A stretch of DNA of 64,000 bases from Corbicula japonica (taxonomy: Eukaryota; Mollusca; Bivalvia; Venerida; Cyrenidae). This document shows, piece after piece, positions 12,077 through 23,739 of this stretch (its first letter is position 1; the number at the start of each line of letters is the position of its first letter). The stretch lies in the NCBI GenBank assembly GCA_038501625.1, contig JAZAYU010000117.1, forward strand, positions 682,001 through 746,000. Direction: 5' to 3'. The notes beneath the pieces were generated by a model, which was given only the letters and a program-made list of their open reading frames with translations, made no database searches and was not told the DNA's origin. Both the position numbers and the translations under genes were made by a program.

Positions 12077-12576
12077 TATGAAATTGAAGATCGGGTAATG
12101 AATGATACTGTAAAAATTAAATTATGGGATGAGCAGAAATCAACGTTGTTCAGACAAAATTTAAATAATGATATTATAACCTCTATTTTGAAAAACTATG
12201 TTTAGTAGAAAACAATAACGTATTGACAGAAACAGAACTAAATAATATTGTACAAGATATGTCAACACTATTTGCTGATTGTTCGAAGCAAACTTTTGGA
12301 TATGTTAAGTCGAATAAAACACAATTTAAAACTAATACATACAATAACAATACGACATGGTTAAACAATAAATGTAAGGAGGCGAGAAAACGATTTCACA
12401 GTGCTAAGTACTTATACAAACTTAGAAAAACAGATGAGAATAAAATAAATCTAAAGTTAAGAAGCAAAGAATACAAAAATACACTTCACCAAACATTTAC
12501 AACATTTAAAAAGAAAAACGCAAACAAATTCAAATCCGTAAAAAGTAGAAAACCTAAGAGTTTTGGAAATTATTAA
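12077..12576 (+). pseudogene. LINE linker between endonuclease and reverse transcriptase
   Basis: After the TAG at 12074 the same frame continues for about 43 codons (KLWDEQKSTLFRQNL) to a double stop near 12200. It then resumes in another frame at 12223 with TWLNNKCKEARKRFHSAK and a Lys-rich stretch to 12576. This is the usual LINE linker with a W-x-(N/D)xxCxxA motif. It shows at least one frameshift and one stop. Confidence 0.75.
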
Positions 12577-12596
12577 GAGGATATAAAAATAATTAA

Positions 12597-13559
12597 ACGG
12601 ATGCTTCCTTAAATGATTTGCTTCATCACTTCAAGACGATAAACGATAACACTGACGAACCTGAAATTTTAGAAACACCTTTAGATGAACCCGCAAATCA
12701 AGAATTAAATGCCCCGATAACATCAGAAGAAATACAAAAATCAATAAAGGAATTAAAAAATAACAAATCATGTGGTGTGGACCAAATTTTGAACGAACAT
12801 CTTAAAGCGTCTTTTCCGAAAATCTCTATGATATTAGTTAAACTATTCAACGTGATTTTCGACACTGGTCTAATTCCGGAAACATGGGCTATTGGGAAAA
12901 TTATTCCAATATATAAAAATAAAGGTGACACAAACAATCCCTCTAATTACCGACCCATTACTTTGTTAAGTTGTCTAGGTAAATTATATACATCAATTTT
13001 AAATCGAAGACTTCAAAACTACTGCGATAAAACTGACTTAATAAACACAAGCAGGATTTAGAAAAGGTTACTCAACGGTTGATAATATGTTTATTTTAAA
13101 TTCTCTTATTGATTTGTTGCGTAATAGTAGAAAAACTTATTCTGCGCATTTATTTATCTTAAAAGTGCGTTCGATACCGTGTGGAGGCAAGGCCTATGGG
13201 CAAAGCTAATTATTAACAAAATAAGTGGTAAATTCCTTAAAACTATACAAAATATATATAATAAAGCCAAGTCATTTATATTTGCAAACGGTTCTTGTTC
13301 AGAAGTTTTTACCTGTGCAATCGGTGTAAGACAAGGAGAAAATTTATCTCCCTTGCTTTTTTTGCTTTACTTAAACGATCTACATAACTTCTTCGCAAGC
13401 AGTGGCTCCGTGTTAGGAATAGATTGTAGTCGTATTGGTATTCAGAATGATATCTTTAATTTTGTTAAATTGTTTGTATTGCTGTATGCTGACGACACTG
13501 TAATTGTAACAGAGTCCGCATCAGATCTTCAGTCGGCTCTAAACGTCTATGCATCTTAA
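12597..13559 (+). pseudogene. LINE reverse transcriptase, fingers and palm (YADD)
   Basis: Reads SLNDLLHHF, then ITSEEIQKSIKELKNNKSCG, GLIPETWAIGKIIPIYKNKG and NYRPITLLSCLGKLY (RT motifs 0-2). A frameshift near 13050 moves to QAGFRKGYSTVDN and a second near 13150 returns to AFDTVWRQGLW (motif A). GVRQGENLSPLLF is motif B, and YADD at 13485-13496 is the catalytic motif C. The stop TAA at 13557 lies where homologues read a codon and the same frame continues at 13560. RNA-directed DNA polymerase of the LINE; inactive here. Confidence 0.93.
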
Positions 13560-14660
13560 TGTGATGAATGGAAACTTCAATTGAACGTGTCTAAGACAAA
13601 AGTTCTAGTTTTTTCATTGGGTAGACAAATGCATTACGAATTATTTTACAAAACTGACAAACTTGAAGTTGTTTCCGATTATAAATATCTCGGCATATAT
13701 TTCAGTAGAAGTGGGTCATTTCAAAAAGCAAAACAGGAAATAACTAAGCAAGCAACAAAAGCTATGTACAGCTTAATTAAAAAGTCAAAAAATCTATACT
13801 TACAAATCGATTTATTTGCAAAGTTAGTAAAACCTATTTTGTTATATGGCTGCGAAATTTGGGGCTTCGGAAACCTTGATGCAATCGATAGAGTTCAATT
13901 GAAGTTCCTCAAACATATTTTAAAAATGAAGAATTCGACACCAAATGTAATGGTATACGGAGAAACAGGTGTTATGCCAATTTCAATTGATATAAAAACT
14001 AGGATTATTTCATTTTGGTCAAAGTTGATAACATCAATTGATAGAAAAGTATCAACAGATATGTATATCTTATTATTACATAACTTTAATAATACAAACG
14101 TTCGCGCTACAACATTTAAATGGCTTAAAAACATTAAGAACATACTTTATACATGTGGAATGCAAAATGTATGGTCAACACACTTTTTCCCTAACTCTAA
14201 ATGGATTACTTGCTCTGTTCATCAAAAACTCATAGATTTATTTTTTAACGATCGGTTTACAACTATTGAAAATTCCAGCAGTTGCAAGATATATAGATTG
14301 TTCAAACGTGAATTTAAATTTGAAAAATACTTGACTGAAACAGACGATCGCTTTTTAAATTATATTATCAAATTTAGAACCAGAAATCACAAACTACCAG
14401 CTGAAACAGGATCTTGGAATAATATTTTATTAGAAAATCGAATATGTACACTATGTAATACTGGTATAGGCGACGAATTTCATTATATATTTGAATGCTC
14501 TATTTTAAGATCAATGAGACTAAAATATATCAAACCAGAGTATACTAATAGACCTAATATCTTTAAATTTGATAAATTGTTAAATTTGAATAGTAATAGC
14601 AACCATGATTACAAAAATCTATGTATCTTTATAAAACATATTATATGCAAATTCAAGTAA
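13560..14660 (+). pseudogene. LINE reverse transcriptase thumb and C-terminal Cys/His domain
   Basis: Same frame as the palm: CDEWKLQLNVSKTKVLVFS (motif D region), YKYLGIYFS (motif E), PILLYGCEIWG, then about 200 residues to a CTLC...DEFHYIFEC motif (CxxC-H-C type) at about 14443-14500, typical of the C-terminus of these LINEs. This is the longest intact frame of the element (359 codons from 13581). It ends at TAA 14658-14660, followed by the 3' UTR. Confidence 0.92.
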
Positions 14661-14850
14661 ATGATTGTCTTGCGTTTGTAACATTATTTGTATGAATGTT
14701 AATGTAATACCTTAATTCTTACAGGAGAATTTCTCCCGTATTGTGTATGTTCGCTCTTTGTATGTTTATGTTTGTTTTCACCCTTGTTTAACTATATATA
14801 TTATTATTATAACCTCATGTTGCCATATGACCTGAGAGTACACAATAAAA

Positions 14851-14871
14851 GTTGAAAGTTGAAAGTTGAAA
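14851..14871 (+). repeat. LINE 3' tail, (GTTGAAA)3
   Basis: Three perfect heptamers directly after AATAAA and at the end of the LINE homology. This kind of short tandem tail is used for priming by CR1/L2-type elements (family knowledge). Confidence 0.85.
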
Positions 14872-14879
14872 TAAAATAC

Positions 14880-16430
14880 CATGAGCTCATGTGATTTGGT
14901 AATCTAATTTGATGCCCTTTCATTCAATATGATTGAGGTCATTATATACGAAGCAACCAGCAGTGCTATATATCGGACACTATTCGAATCCCCAGAGTAT
15001 AGACTGTTATTTTCTTGTGACATTTAAAATCGATTAATAAGCGCTTCATGTTTTACATTGCAATGGTTTCTAATTACTTAAGCCTACTTTCTAACTGACT
15101 AAAGCTTAGTCACTTTTTGCAATAGTTCATAGTCATATTCTTCTGACATTTATCATGGTATGTTTTCCGTTTTTTTATGTGAAAGTTTGTTGATAGTAAC
15201 ACTTGCCAATCGTATATGTACATTTATAACGATTTTTTATAGAGATATTGAAATGTCGATCGGCTTTCGAATTTATTTTGTACGTAATAATGGGTTTTTA
15301 TGTTCAAAAAGCGTAGTGGTTTTAATCACAGTGACAATTTTTTACTCTTCAACTTCATCCTCTACGATTAAGTCTTATTCATCAAACGGATCATAATTTC
15401 AGTAGCTAAAGAGTGTGACGTATAGTTTTTAAAGGCGTTGCTATTATAGTAAAACCTTTCATTATTTAGTGGACGTTGAACAATGTTTTGACGTGTGACG
15501 TCGCCGAGCACGCACGTTTTGCCACGAGTAGCTACAAAAAAGCTTGCAGTCATTCACTGTGTCGTCAACGTTGGTGTTCCAACAGCCTTTTGAAAAAGCC
15601 GTAATATCACGAATTCTTCTAATAATTTCTGTATTCACGAGAGTATTTACACACTTTAATCAACTCGTATAATATCTTGTATTAGTATAATTACGTCTCT
15701 TGTAGGCATATTTTTTTAAAGATTATTTACATTTTATATGTTCTTCTATCCCTTTTATTAGGAGTTGTCGGAGAGGCGGCAACTGATATAGGTCTACACT
15801 ATTATTATTATAACAAAGTTCTGATGTTTATTAACAATCGGCTTCCAAATCTTAAATAAGGGTTTTTTTTAATGTATTATTTTTTTTACTTTTCCTTCAT
15901 ATTTTGAAATTTACATTTTGGTACATTCCATTATTTGAATTAGACTTTGAGTTAACATTTGATTTCTCACAACTTCCCATTACTTTGCTTGCTGTGCTGT
16001 AGCATCTGATAATGACAGTCATGGTATCCTACAAGCTGCGATCTCTCCTCCATCGCCCAGGTCTCCTCATCTGTCCTAATGGTCAACCAGTGCTTTCTGC
16101 ATAATGGAGTACCTCATCCTTATGTTGTCAAGAATACAGATCTTGATAATCAGCTTCTCTGTAAATGAACTGTGGTTCGTCTATGAGATGAGTATCATAA
16201 ATAACCGAAAACAAATTTTACTATGCGTAGAATTCTGAAGACTTAGTGAAATATTTCTTTTAAAAATGAAATTAAAGTCAGACTGCGATAGGTCGAACTC
16301 GGTTGTTTGAATTTATGCTTTTCGAACAATTTTAATGTACCGAGAAATAATGATTAAATATTCTTGTTTAAGTGAGTATTTTGATTGAAATTTTTATTAC
16401 CGGAAAAGAAACTTGAACATCTGGCAATTA
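14880..16430. other. Non-coding stretch between LINE and Harbinger relic
   Basis: No gene can be supported. The part at 15990-16190 is less AT-rich. Its minus strand reads EETWAMEERSQLVGY in one frame, with stops nearby, so it could be more of the Harbinger relic, but I could not match it to a known domain. Confidence 0.4.
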
Positions 16431-16439
16431 AAACAAATT

Positions 16440-16579
16440 ACAGTCCCTGCAACAGTCAGTGAAGTTTGTATGTTTTGTTTCGCCAAATAGCGATAATAAT
16501 CCAGAGTCAGCTTGCTACCGTGACCACACAACGTGAACTGATACATATAGACTGAGCTAGTAAGATGATGCTAAAAGCC

Positions 16580-16638
<59 letters not shown>

Positions 16639-17083
16639 TAAAAATAATAATAAGTAGAAGAAGAATAATAAGTAGAAGAAGAATAAGAATATAAAATAGC
16701 AGAGCTGGCAGGCTTTCTGATGGTTATGTGTTTGCAATCAATGGCAGCAACACAACTCATTAGATCCACTTCTTGTGGAAACCATCAACCATTTGTTTCC
16801 GTTCTTCAGGTGTAAAGGGAGCTGTTGTAGTCTCATCAACATGTTCCCGACAAATACCATTGCGTTACAAAATTCCTCTGACTACTTCAGAGACGGTTTT
16901 CTCAGCAACCGGCCTGCTGCAGTTTTCTCCAGATGGGACGTGCTCAGGCTCCACGTCTACACGTCCTCTAATAAACTTGTAAATGTTAAGTTGTTTTGGG
17001 GAGACTTATTCGTGAGCCACAGCAGCTACATACTTTATCGTCAAGCGATGTTTAAATTCCATTCTGAAGAAGGAATAACTTAA
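16440..17083 (-). pseudogene. PIF/Harbinger-type (DDE_Tnp_4) transposase relic
   Basis: Minus strand, 17005 to 16440. Frame 1 reads PVAEKTVSEVVRGIL, stop, RNGICREHVDETTTAPFTPE, then KQMVDGFHKKW. A one-base shift at about 16766 leads to CVAAIDCKHITIRKPASSA, which is the first catalytic-Asp block (AIDGKH in the family). After ILYSY a TTA/TTC microsatellite fills the NYKG position. The homology resumes with AFSIILLA and, after another shift, ADSGLLSLFGETK, matching the second Asp block (SDSGxF). The Glu block was not found. This is a DNA transposase that would cut at TIRs and leave 3-bp duplications; it is inactive here. Confidence 0.8.
16581..16690 (+). repeat. (TAA)n/(GAA)n microsatellite inside the Harbinger relic
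   Basis: About 55 bp of pure TAA repeats followed by TAA/GAA mixtures. It sits exactly between the transposase blocks SSAILYSY and AFSIILLA, so it probably expanded from the original Tyr/Lys codons. It explains the poly-Ile and poly-Leu frames on the minus strand. Confidence 0.9.
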
Positions 17084-17099
17084 AAAAAATCGGCATTTT

Positions 17100-17650
17100 G
17101 CTACATCGTTTTACTTATGAAAATAAACTGTTCATATACTAAAAACTACTCAAAGATGCGTTATGATTCGTCTTATTTTCCCTTAGTAATAATTCGTATG
17201 CCAGCGTATGTCGTTCGTTTTAAGAACGTCAACCAATCGCTACAATTTGCTTTCATTCGGCATGAAATTTCGGATTCAGTTAGCTGCAATACGTTTTTAT
17301 TCGCTAGGTTTCGCAAACTGTCGCAAAGATTCGTCATGAGATCGTTCTCGATCGCTTGATATGCTAATAAGTTGATCCGGCCCGGATAACTTGCGAACTC
17401 TAACGCAAGTTGATGAAAGCTATGAGAAGGCTTTGCGAGTGTTTAACGTATTGAAACGAATGTATACGAATCACAAACGAAACTTTTATTCGCCAATTTT
17501 TTTAACATGTTCAACATTTTCTGACGATCTAGCCTAATCGCAACGATTTGTAACGCTCATAAACGCACTCATACGAACACTACCAACGATGTACAACGTA
17601 CATATACGAATGGGAACGAATACTGCTCAAATACTATTCGCCAGGATACC
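17100..17650. other. CpG-dense patch flanking the Harbinger relic
   Basis: Base composition changes: many CGAA, CGAT and TTCG words (TCGTTCGTTTT, AACGAATGTATACGAATC, CAACGATTTGTAACGC). The patch ends near GACGTCGGGGGGCTTTCGCC. No open frame shows a domain. It may be the non-coding part of the same transposon, or unmethylated recent DNA. Function unknown. Confidence 0.45.
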
Positions 17651-18247
17651 CAAGTTGACGTCGGGGGGCTTTCGCCTATGTGTGAGGAGGCCTTAAATGA
17701 TAAAAATGTATAATTAATAAAGACTGCTTTCAATTATTACTCTCTTAGCCTTTGATATTTTAATTCCTTCATTTCTTATATAATTTATAGTTTTAAATAA
17801 TTTAAAATATATGACTAAGCTTCACAGGAATTTAATGGCATGTGAAAGAGTTTATTTTCAAACAAAGCATAGATTCCACTTCATACTTATAGCTAATACC
17901 AAGAAATACAATAGTCACAGCCGACTGTAATAAAAGCGTTTTTCCCAAAAGCTCGCGTAAACACGTCATATATTTTGCCTTTTCAATTTATCTTCGCAGT
18001 ACTAATGTGTACTACTAGACATTTCCTTTAAGAATAGATTTAAACAAAATTAGAAAGTTTTAACCTACATTTGCAAGCAGTCTAAAATAATTTAATGAAG
18101 AGAAACATGTTTCATGAGATGGAACAATGTTGTTGTGCAAATAAATTTAATTTTGTTTATAGAAAGTTTATTTACTTAAATTGAAACTAATTTGGAAAAT
18201 CAATATGCCAAATAAATTCATTAAATAGTGCTGAGATTATTAATATA
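17651..18247. other. AT-rich non-coding stretch
   Basis: I see no gene, repeat array or RNA signal here. Confidence 0.5.
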
Positions 18248-18608
18248 AGTATCTTGCATGAGTGTGAGGTGAAGATGGAAAAATCTGTCACCGAGGGTTA
18301 ACTGTTTTGCGGGAACGAGGCTCTGCCGAGGTGACAGATTTTTCTATCTTTACCGAATGTCTCATGCAAGATACTTTTTCTTGCATACCTTTTATTATCT
18401 ATAACATTTCTATGTATGTAGATCTATACAAACTTTTTTATTTTCCTTATGCTGAAATATTGACATTAACGCTAACCTTTTTTATAAATGACGTCAATAA
18501 ATTGAATATATGACGTCACTCACGTGACTCATTCTACACGGGGGGGTGTAGGATCGAAATTTCCTACACGGGTGAAATCACCGGATGACCTGATCTGGTA
18601 TGCAAGAA
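18248..18608. mobile_element. Double-palindrome foldback element (copy 1) with two TGACGTCA sites
   Basis: First palindrome 18248-18375: perfect ends AGTATCTTGCATGAG and CTCATGCAAGATACT, with arms including a TCTGTCACCGAGG / GAGGTGACAGA pairing. Second palindrome 18378-18608: perfect ends TTCTTGCATACC and GGTATGCAAGAA. TGACGTCA occurs at 18489-18496 and 18511-18518, and CACGTGAC follows. The two-palindrome design is shared with 32410-32832. No coding capacity. Confidence 0.75.
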
Positions 18609-18951
18609 ATAAAGTAAAATAATATTATCCTAAGGAGAGAAATAATTTAATTTAATGTAATTCGTGTCTCCAGTAATTAAAGAGAGGTAAATGAAACTGG
18701 TATTCTTATTGACGATATAAATTAAAAATATTATTAATTAAATATGTACTGACGTCCTATTTAACATAACAGTGACATACCGATAAAATACTTAAGATTT
18801 GTTTTGTAAATATGTTGTTTTTATTAAAAAAACACCTTATCGAGCAGTTGTTGTATTTGAGACTTTTCAACAAGGCAAAATGCATATACTTGATCATGAG
18901 TGAACCTGAATGAACACGTGTAAGGTTAGTTACTATTCCTGATTCTTAGTT

Positions 18952-19145
18952 TAATACATCGTTTAGGAAGGATCAAAAATTGTACTGTTTATTGATGTAA
19001 ATATTCAGTAGCGCTCAACCCCGGGCTAGGCAGCGTGGGCAGTAATATGCAGCAATGGATAATGCCCATGAACAGGCTCAATCAAACCGTATATTTTACA
19101 TGAGTCGTGTTCGGTGGCTTTCAGAGTTCCCTTTTCATAGTTTAA
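18952..19145 (+). repeat. Dispersed repeat R1, partial unit
   Basis: Starts ACATCGTTTAGGAAGGATC, then GCGCTCAACCCCGGGCTAGG, GTGGGCAGTAATATGC, AATGCCCATGAACAGG and the first half of the inner hairpin. The second half of that hairpin is eroded (ACCGTATATT). Confidence 0.85.
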
Positions 19146-19430
19146 ACCTAGGTGCCAACATGTTTTGCCACAAACCGTTCCAAGATGTCAATTTTAATTT
19201 GTAACGTGAGGTGTCTTTTAATAATGTGTCGCTGCTCTATGTTAGTCAATCTATTAGTATTTACAGTTTAGGCAGATTTTTTTTTCTGAATGGATCTTAT
19301 CCCGATTTGCTTATTTCCCCTTTCTCCGGAAGTCACGTGTTTCTTTAAGTTTTGCGTAATCATTAGCGTAAAGTATGTTTAAGTCGGACAAAAATGTAAT
19401 CCATGAACGGGACCAAATGTAGAGAAATAT

Positions 19431-19683
19431 TGGGGCGCGTCACGGGAAAAGGTTCATTCGGGCATTTGACGTCAATTCTTGAAATGACGTCCTAAAGTTG
19501 AGCAGACGACATTACTTATTATGCATTTCGCGGTAAATATAAAATTATGTTGTCAGAATGTGAACTAAAATTGCCAATATGTTAATGAAAAAATAATAGA
19601 TAATTGTAAGATCTTTCTAAATATAGTAACAACAAAAATGTCTAAAAATATGTCCGAAGGTATTTTTTCCGTGGCGTGCCCCA
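19431..19683. mobile_element. MITE, 253 bp, TIR TGGGGCRCGYCACGG (complete copy)
   Basis: Left end TGGGGCGCGTCACGGGAAAA; right end, inverted, TGGGGCACGCCACGGAAAAA. TAT flanks both sides (19428-19430 and 19684-19686), a possible 3-bp duplication. It contains TGACGTCA at 19467-19474 and ACCGCGAAATGC in the inverse strand. The same family is at 7894. Confidence 0.8.
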
Positions 19684-20089
19684 TATGAGAAACTGATTTG
19701 TTTACAAAATCTGATAATAAGAATGATGATATTTCAAAAAGATTTCCATTAGTTACAATTTTGCAAGAAACGTTACCTGTCTCAAATGTCACAAGAAAAA
19801 ACTCTGAACTTTTCAGATTGAATGCATCAAAAGACTAATTTTATCCTGATGTCTTGAAAGCAGAACTAATCTTAAACTTCTGAACAATCGGCTGACAGAT
19901 AAGTAGATATTAAAATCATATATTAGCCGCGTCTTTGAAAGTTGTTTTCGGTTGATTTAATAAGTTTTTATTCTATGAGTCCAATAAATGTCACAACAAA
20001 GCAGCTAAAATAGATGAAAATAGATCTTTGACAACCACATAAAACGACAATTATTGAATATTAAAGACTTGGTTAAATAAGCAAGGTTA

Positions 20090-20325
20090 ATGGGATGTAA
20101 CATAATTGCATTTTACTTCCGCCGCCTAGCCCCCCCCCCCCCCGCCCCCACCCGCCCTCCCCGCCCCCCGCGCGCGCTGAGCGCAACCCAATATTAACAC
20201 CTGTCCAGCAAACAATACACAATAAACAATACAATTTCGAATCATTCTTAACTAATGAGCTCATGTGAACATAGAACCTCTTATCCTTAAACTAATACCA
20301 TTCCATGTTCAGCGGCGTAGAATAC
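20090..20325 (-). repeat. Dispersed repeat R1, inverted copy with poly-C expansion
   Basis: The minus strand reads ACGCCGCTGAACATGGAATG, TATTGTTTATTG, TTAATATTGGGTTGCGCTCA and GGGCTAGGCGGCGG. The GGG of CAACCCGGG has expanded into a long G/C run (plus strand poly-C from about 20130 to 20170). Confidence 0.75.
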
Positions 20326-20734
20326 CAATATAATTTTTTTGTAAAATAATTATATAGATTTGCCCAAAACGAACAAACGATGGATGGAGCTGATATAATT
20401 AATATAATATTATAATAATATTAAAATAATATTTTATCAGTGGAGCTGAGAATGTAAACCTTTCATAATTATATAGAAAATCTGGATGTAAAATAACTAT
20501 TCGCATCGTTTTCTTTTTGACGGAAAACTGCAGAAGACTTTCACTGGTAGGACTGGATCCTGCGACCTCGTTATCAGGAGCCCATTTTATGATCTGTCGG
20601 CCTCTGTTACAGCCAAGTTAAGATTTAGGCAATAACTTTTCTAATACATCTTTGCTTAATGTGATGTAAAGGAGCGGAAATCCTAGATATTCAGCCTTTC
20701 TTTCACATGGTTGTTGCATGATGACTACAAAAGT

Positions 20735-20912
20735 GAATTATGCATTTCAGGCTTCCACATACAGAAGAATCAGCCTACCCATGGAGCCAAAAAGCAGAGA
20801 GGAAAAGAGAAGATGGTTTATTAAATGATCAGTTGGACTGAAAACACCATTAACAATTAATGAAAATGAGGTTCCTTGAGGTAACAGCCTTGGAAAGTTC
20901 AGTGGTAAAACA
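20735..20912 (+). repeat. Dispersed repeat R2, medium copy
   Basis: R2 head (GTGAATTATGCATTTCAGG, CAGCCTACCCATGGAGC, AGCAGAGAGGAAAAGAG) followed by the distal block GAGGTAACAGCCTTGGAAAG and TTCAGTGGTAAAAC. It links the short and long copies. Confidence 0.75.
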
Positions 20913-21744
20913 ATAATCATTGTTTAAATAACGTACGAAACCTTATAGATCTAAACGTTGATTTACACATTATTGGTTGTAGACAAACAGTCCAATTAAA
21001 AAAGTAAATAAAAAAAACAGTAACCATTAACGGTAATGATAATGCGCCTTAAACCTAGTTAATATCATGCTATGTATTAGTAAATAAAAAACCGTTTGAT
21101 TCGTTAGTAACTTTTTTCATAACATTTGTACTTACCAAGCCTTAGAAAATATATGTGTCTATAGTTTCATTTGTTCCTGTAATTTTAACCATTCATTGTA
21201 TTTAAATTGTAACAATTTAATATATGTGCATTTTAAAAATGTTATAATTAGCGTAATTGTTATTCAATTACAAAATGTATAACAACTTATGTGCATGTTT
21301 ACAATTCTTAGAAACCATTACGTATAATCTTACTTTTTATGTACGTTTTTGTTTTGCAAGCATGTTGTGCAGAAGCCAATGTCCTTCGACTGTCTTTGAC
21401 GTAGTTTTAAGTGCATAATAGAAAAATTTTCTATTGCGGTTTAAAGGTGAAAATTGCAGTGATTACGCTCCCTATCACATGTTCATGTATTTTAACGTGA
21501 CATGTAGCAGTTTTACTCCTTAATATGCTTGTTTTTTATTTCAAAAAGCAGATTTTCATGGTTGCAAATGATTTTGAATAATTACAACAGGAATGTTTTT
21601 CAGTTTATATACTGTTCTCAAGTCTCTCTGCAAGCCAGACTTGCGATTTTTCTGTCATCAGACTTTCTTCGTTCAATTTGGAGTTATAAAGGATCATAAA
21701 GTGCTATTAGTTATCTCTTCCACATCGCAATAGAGTTTAGTTTC
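20913..21744. other. AT-rich non-coding stretch
   Basis: No gene or clear repeat seen. Confidence 0.5.
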
Positions 21745-22085
21745 CGAGGATATATTTCCTGCTTTTTTTACGTTGGCGTTCTCTGTAATATGCAGGATTT
21801 ATATTCTCTGATCCCCTGTCAACATTATAGTTTTCTCGTTAAGGGCAAACACATTTTTATATGGGGATCATACGCCGCTGAACGTGTTATGGTATTAATC
21901 TAAAATATCGCATTGGAGGTTCCATTTTCTTCGCCATATGTATACCATCGGCCGGGATGGTTCGAAATTATACTGTTTATTGTTGTTAATATTGAGTTGC
22001 GCTCATCAAACCGAGCCTGCAATATTTTCTTATTTGTCGTGTTCGGTGGCTTTCAAAGATCCGTTTTCATCTATTGCAATGAAAA
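21745..22085 (+). repeat. Dispersed repeat R1, extended copy
   Basis: Same order as 8950-9375: GTAATATGCAGGATTTATAT, CATACGCCGCTGAACGTG, GGAGGTTCCATTTTC, TTGAGTTGCGCTCA. An internal deletion then joins GCGCTC directly to ATCAAACCGAGCCTGC, removing the GGGCAGTAA hairpin. Confidence 0.85.
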
Positions 22086-22259
22086 ATTTAATAATATATT
22101 TTCTCGATATATCTATGAAGCTAGGTTATAGCTTGCGAACTAGACTGGACTCATCCCTATGTTCTCATGTACATTCTTTTTTTTTCATAGATTTTATACC
22201 ATCTTTATCTATGTATCTTTTACAGGCACCAATTTAAAATTGTTTATTTGTATAACTCT

Positions 22260-23170
22260 TAGGGGACTTCGGTTTCGGCAGATTCCACGTGGTTAAATTT
22301 TCACTTATTTCGCGCTGGGGTAAATGCGAGAAATAAAACTCCAGTGAAATTTGACCATTTAATAGCTAAATATATAATAAGAATTTGAACAAAGCGCGAA
22401 TTTATGACCCCGCTACAAGGTAATTTGTGGTGTGTGCACAAAAGTTCGTCCCCGCGAAATTAATTATACCAAAGAATAAAAGATGGTCAAGCAGAGATAC
22501 CTAACATGGACATAAATAAAAATATGAAATAAGACGTAAAATATTAAAACTTGTTTATGTTGTATAAATAAATTGCTTGGATTGAATTTTCGCAGAAGAC
22601 ATAAATGACATTTTCACCGTATTCACGCGAGTAAAAATTATCGCACGTGCAATATTCTCACAAGACTAGGTATTAAATCGTTTGATCTCGCTAGGATTTG
22701 AATTTGCGCACCGTCTCTAGCGCAAAATATGCGAAAATTAAAAAAAAACGCGAAATATAATGATATATAGGTAAAATAAAGCCATTTGGTTTAGAGCCAT
22801 GCTACCTCCCAACGTTTAGTTAGAACATGCAAGCTTATTTCTGACTCATTTAAATTGGCGTTTTTGTACAATGTAGAACAATTTTTATAAGACAACTGAG
22901 GCGAACAAGTGACAATTCTTTGTTTTCTAATGTTCCCATTCTGGTTAAATGAACAACATAGACTTGTGCCCGTGATTTCAAAATCACGTTTTTCTCAATA
23001 CTTACATACTTGTTCATCTGATGGTAACGATAATCTAGATGATGTAAAATATATATGGCTTCACGCTTAGCTTGATAAGTTGCTCTGTTGGTTTTGATAA
23101 GTGCTTTGTCTTGTTTTATGGTATCTCACATTATATATACCGATCAAAAATGAAAACTTAACAGTTTTTA
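22260..23170. other. Non-coding stretch with CGCGAAA-type degenerate repeats
   Basis: Motifs such as TTTCGCGCTGGGG, CCCCGCGAAATTAA, GCGCGAATTTATGACCCC and AACGCGAAATATAATG recur irregularly from 22300 to 22770, the same style as the tandem block at 4140-4660. No open frame. Confidence 0.4.
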
Positions 23171-23739
23171 AATTCAACAAGAGCTGTCAGAGGAGACAGC
23201 ATGCTCGACTATTCGAATCATTTGAAACAAATGCAATTTGAAGATTAAAACAATAACAATGATGGCCATACATTCATGTGCAATCAGGAAAAATATTAAC
23301 AAGTGAATGGTAAGGGAGAAATTCATTTCAAATAACAGAAATAATTCCTTAATGTACCATAAATATTAAACTGAATAGGGGAATAACTATGTAATATTTC
23401 TGAATTTGTTAGAAAACTTGTTAGTAATTTTTTTATTAGAGACATTTACTTTTAGTAAAATATCAATCACTTGATACCTTAAGTATTTGCAAAGTTATCG
23501 ATGAACTGCACTTAAGTGAAAATATAAGTGAAACTAGAAATATGTCCATAGGACACGGATGCCCCTGCTATGCATCGTTTTCAGACACTCAAGTGCAATG
23601 ATGGGAATAATAGCATTTCAAAGACAGTGATGTTCGAGTAATTATAAGAATTTGGATAAACTTGAAGATCAAGTAAATTATTTTTATTTGTAGCACTGTT
23701 GTCTTCTCATTACGGAAATGTCTTTGAATAAGTTGGTGG

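Larger units (their letters stand above)
11800..14871 (+). mobile_element. 5'-truncated APE-type LINE (Jockey/CR1-like), about 3.07 kb
   Basis: Order of parts: end of an apurinic-type endonuclease, a basic linker, reverse transcriptase with fingers, palm and YADD, a C-terminal region with a Cys/His motif, then about 190 bp 3' UTR ending in AATAAA (14844-14849) and (GTTGAAA)3 (14851-14871). The 5' part of ORF2 and all of ORF1 are missing. Stops at 12074 and 13557 and frameshifts near 12170-12220, 12580, 13050 and 13150 make it inactive. The short tandem tail rather than poly-A suits CR1/L2-like clades (family knowledge). No target duplication could be fixed by eye. Confidence 0.9.

Noticed and set aside
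15990..16190. Further transposase coding sequence on the minus strand
   Set aside because: Suggestive words (EETWAMEERSQLVGY) but stops nearby and no matching domain order.
16507..16769. Poly-Ile and poly-Leu minus-strand frames as membrane proteins
   Set aside because: The hydrophobic run is the TAA microsatellite; only the flanking transposase pieces are meaningful.
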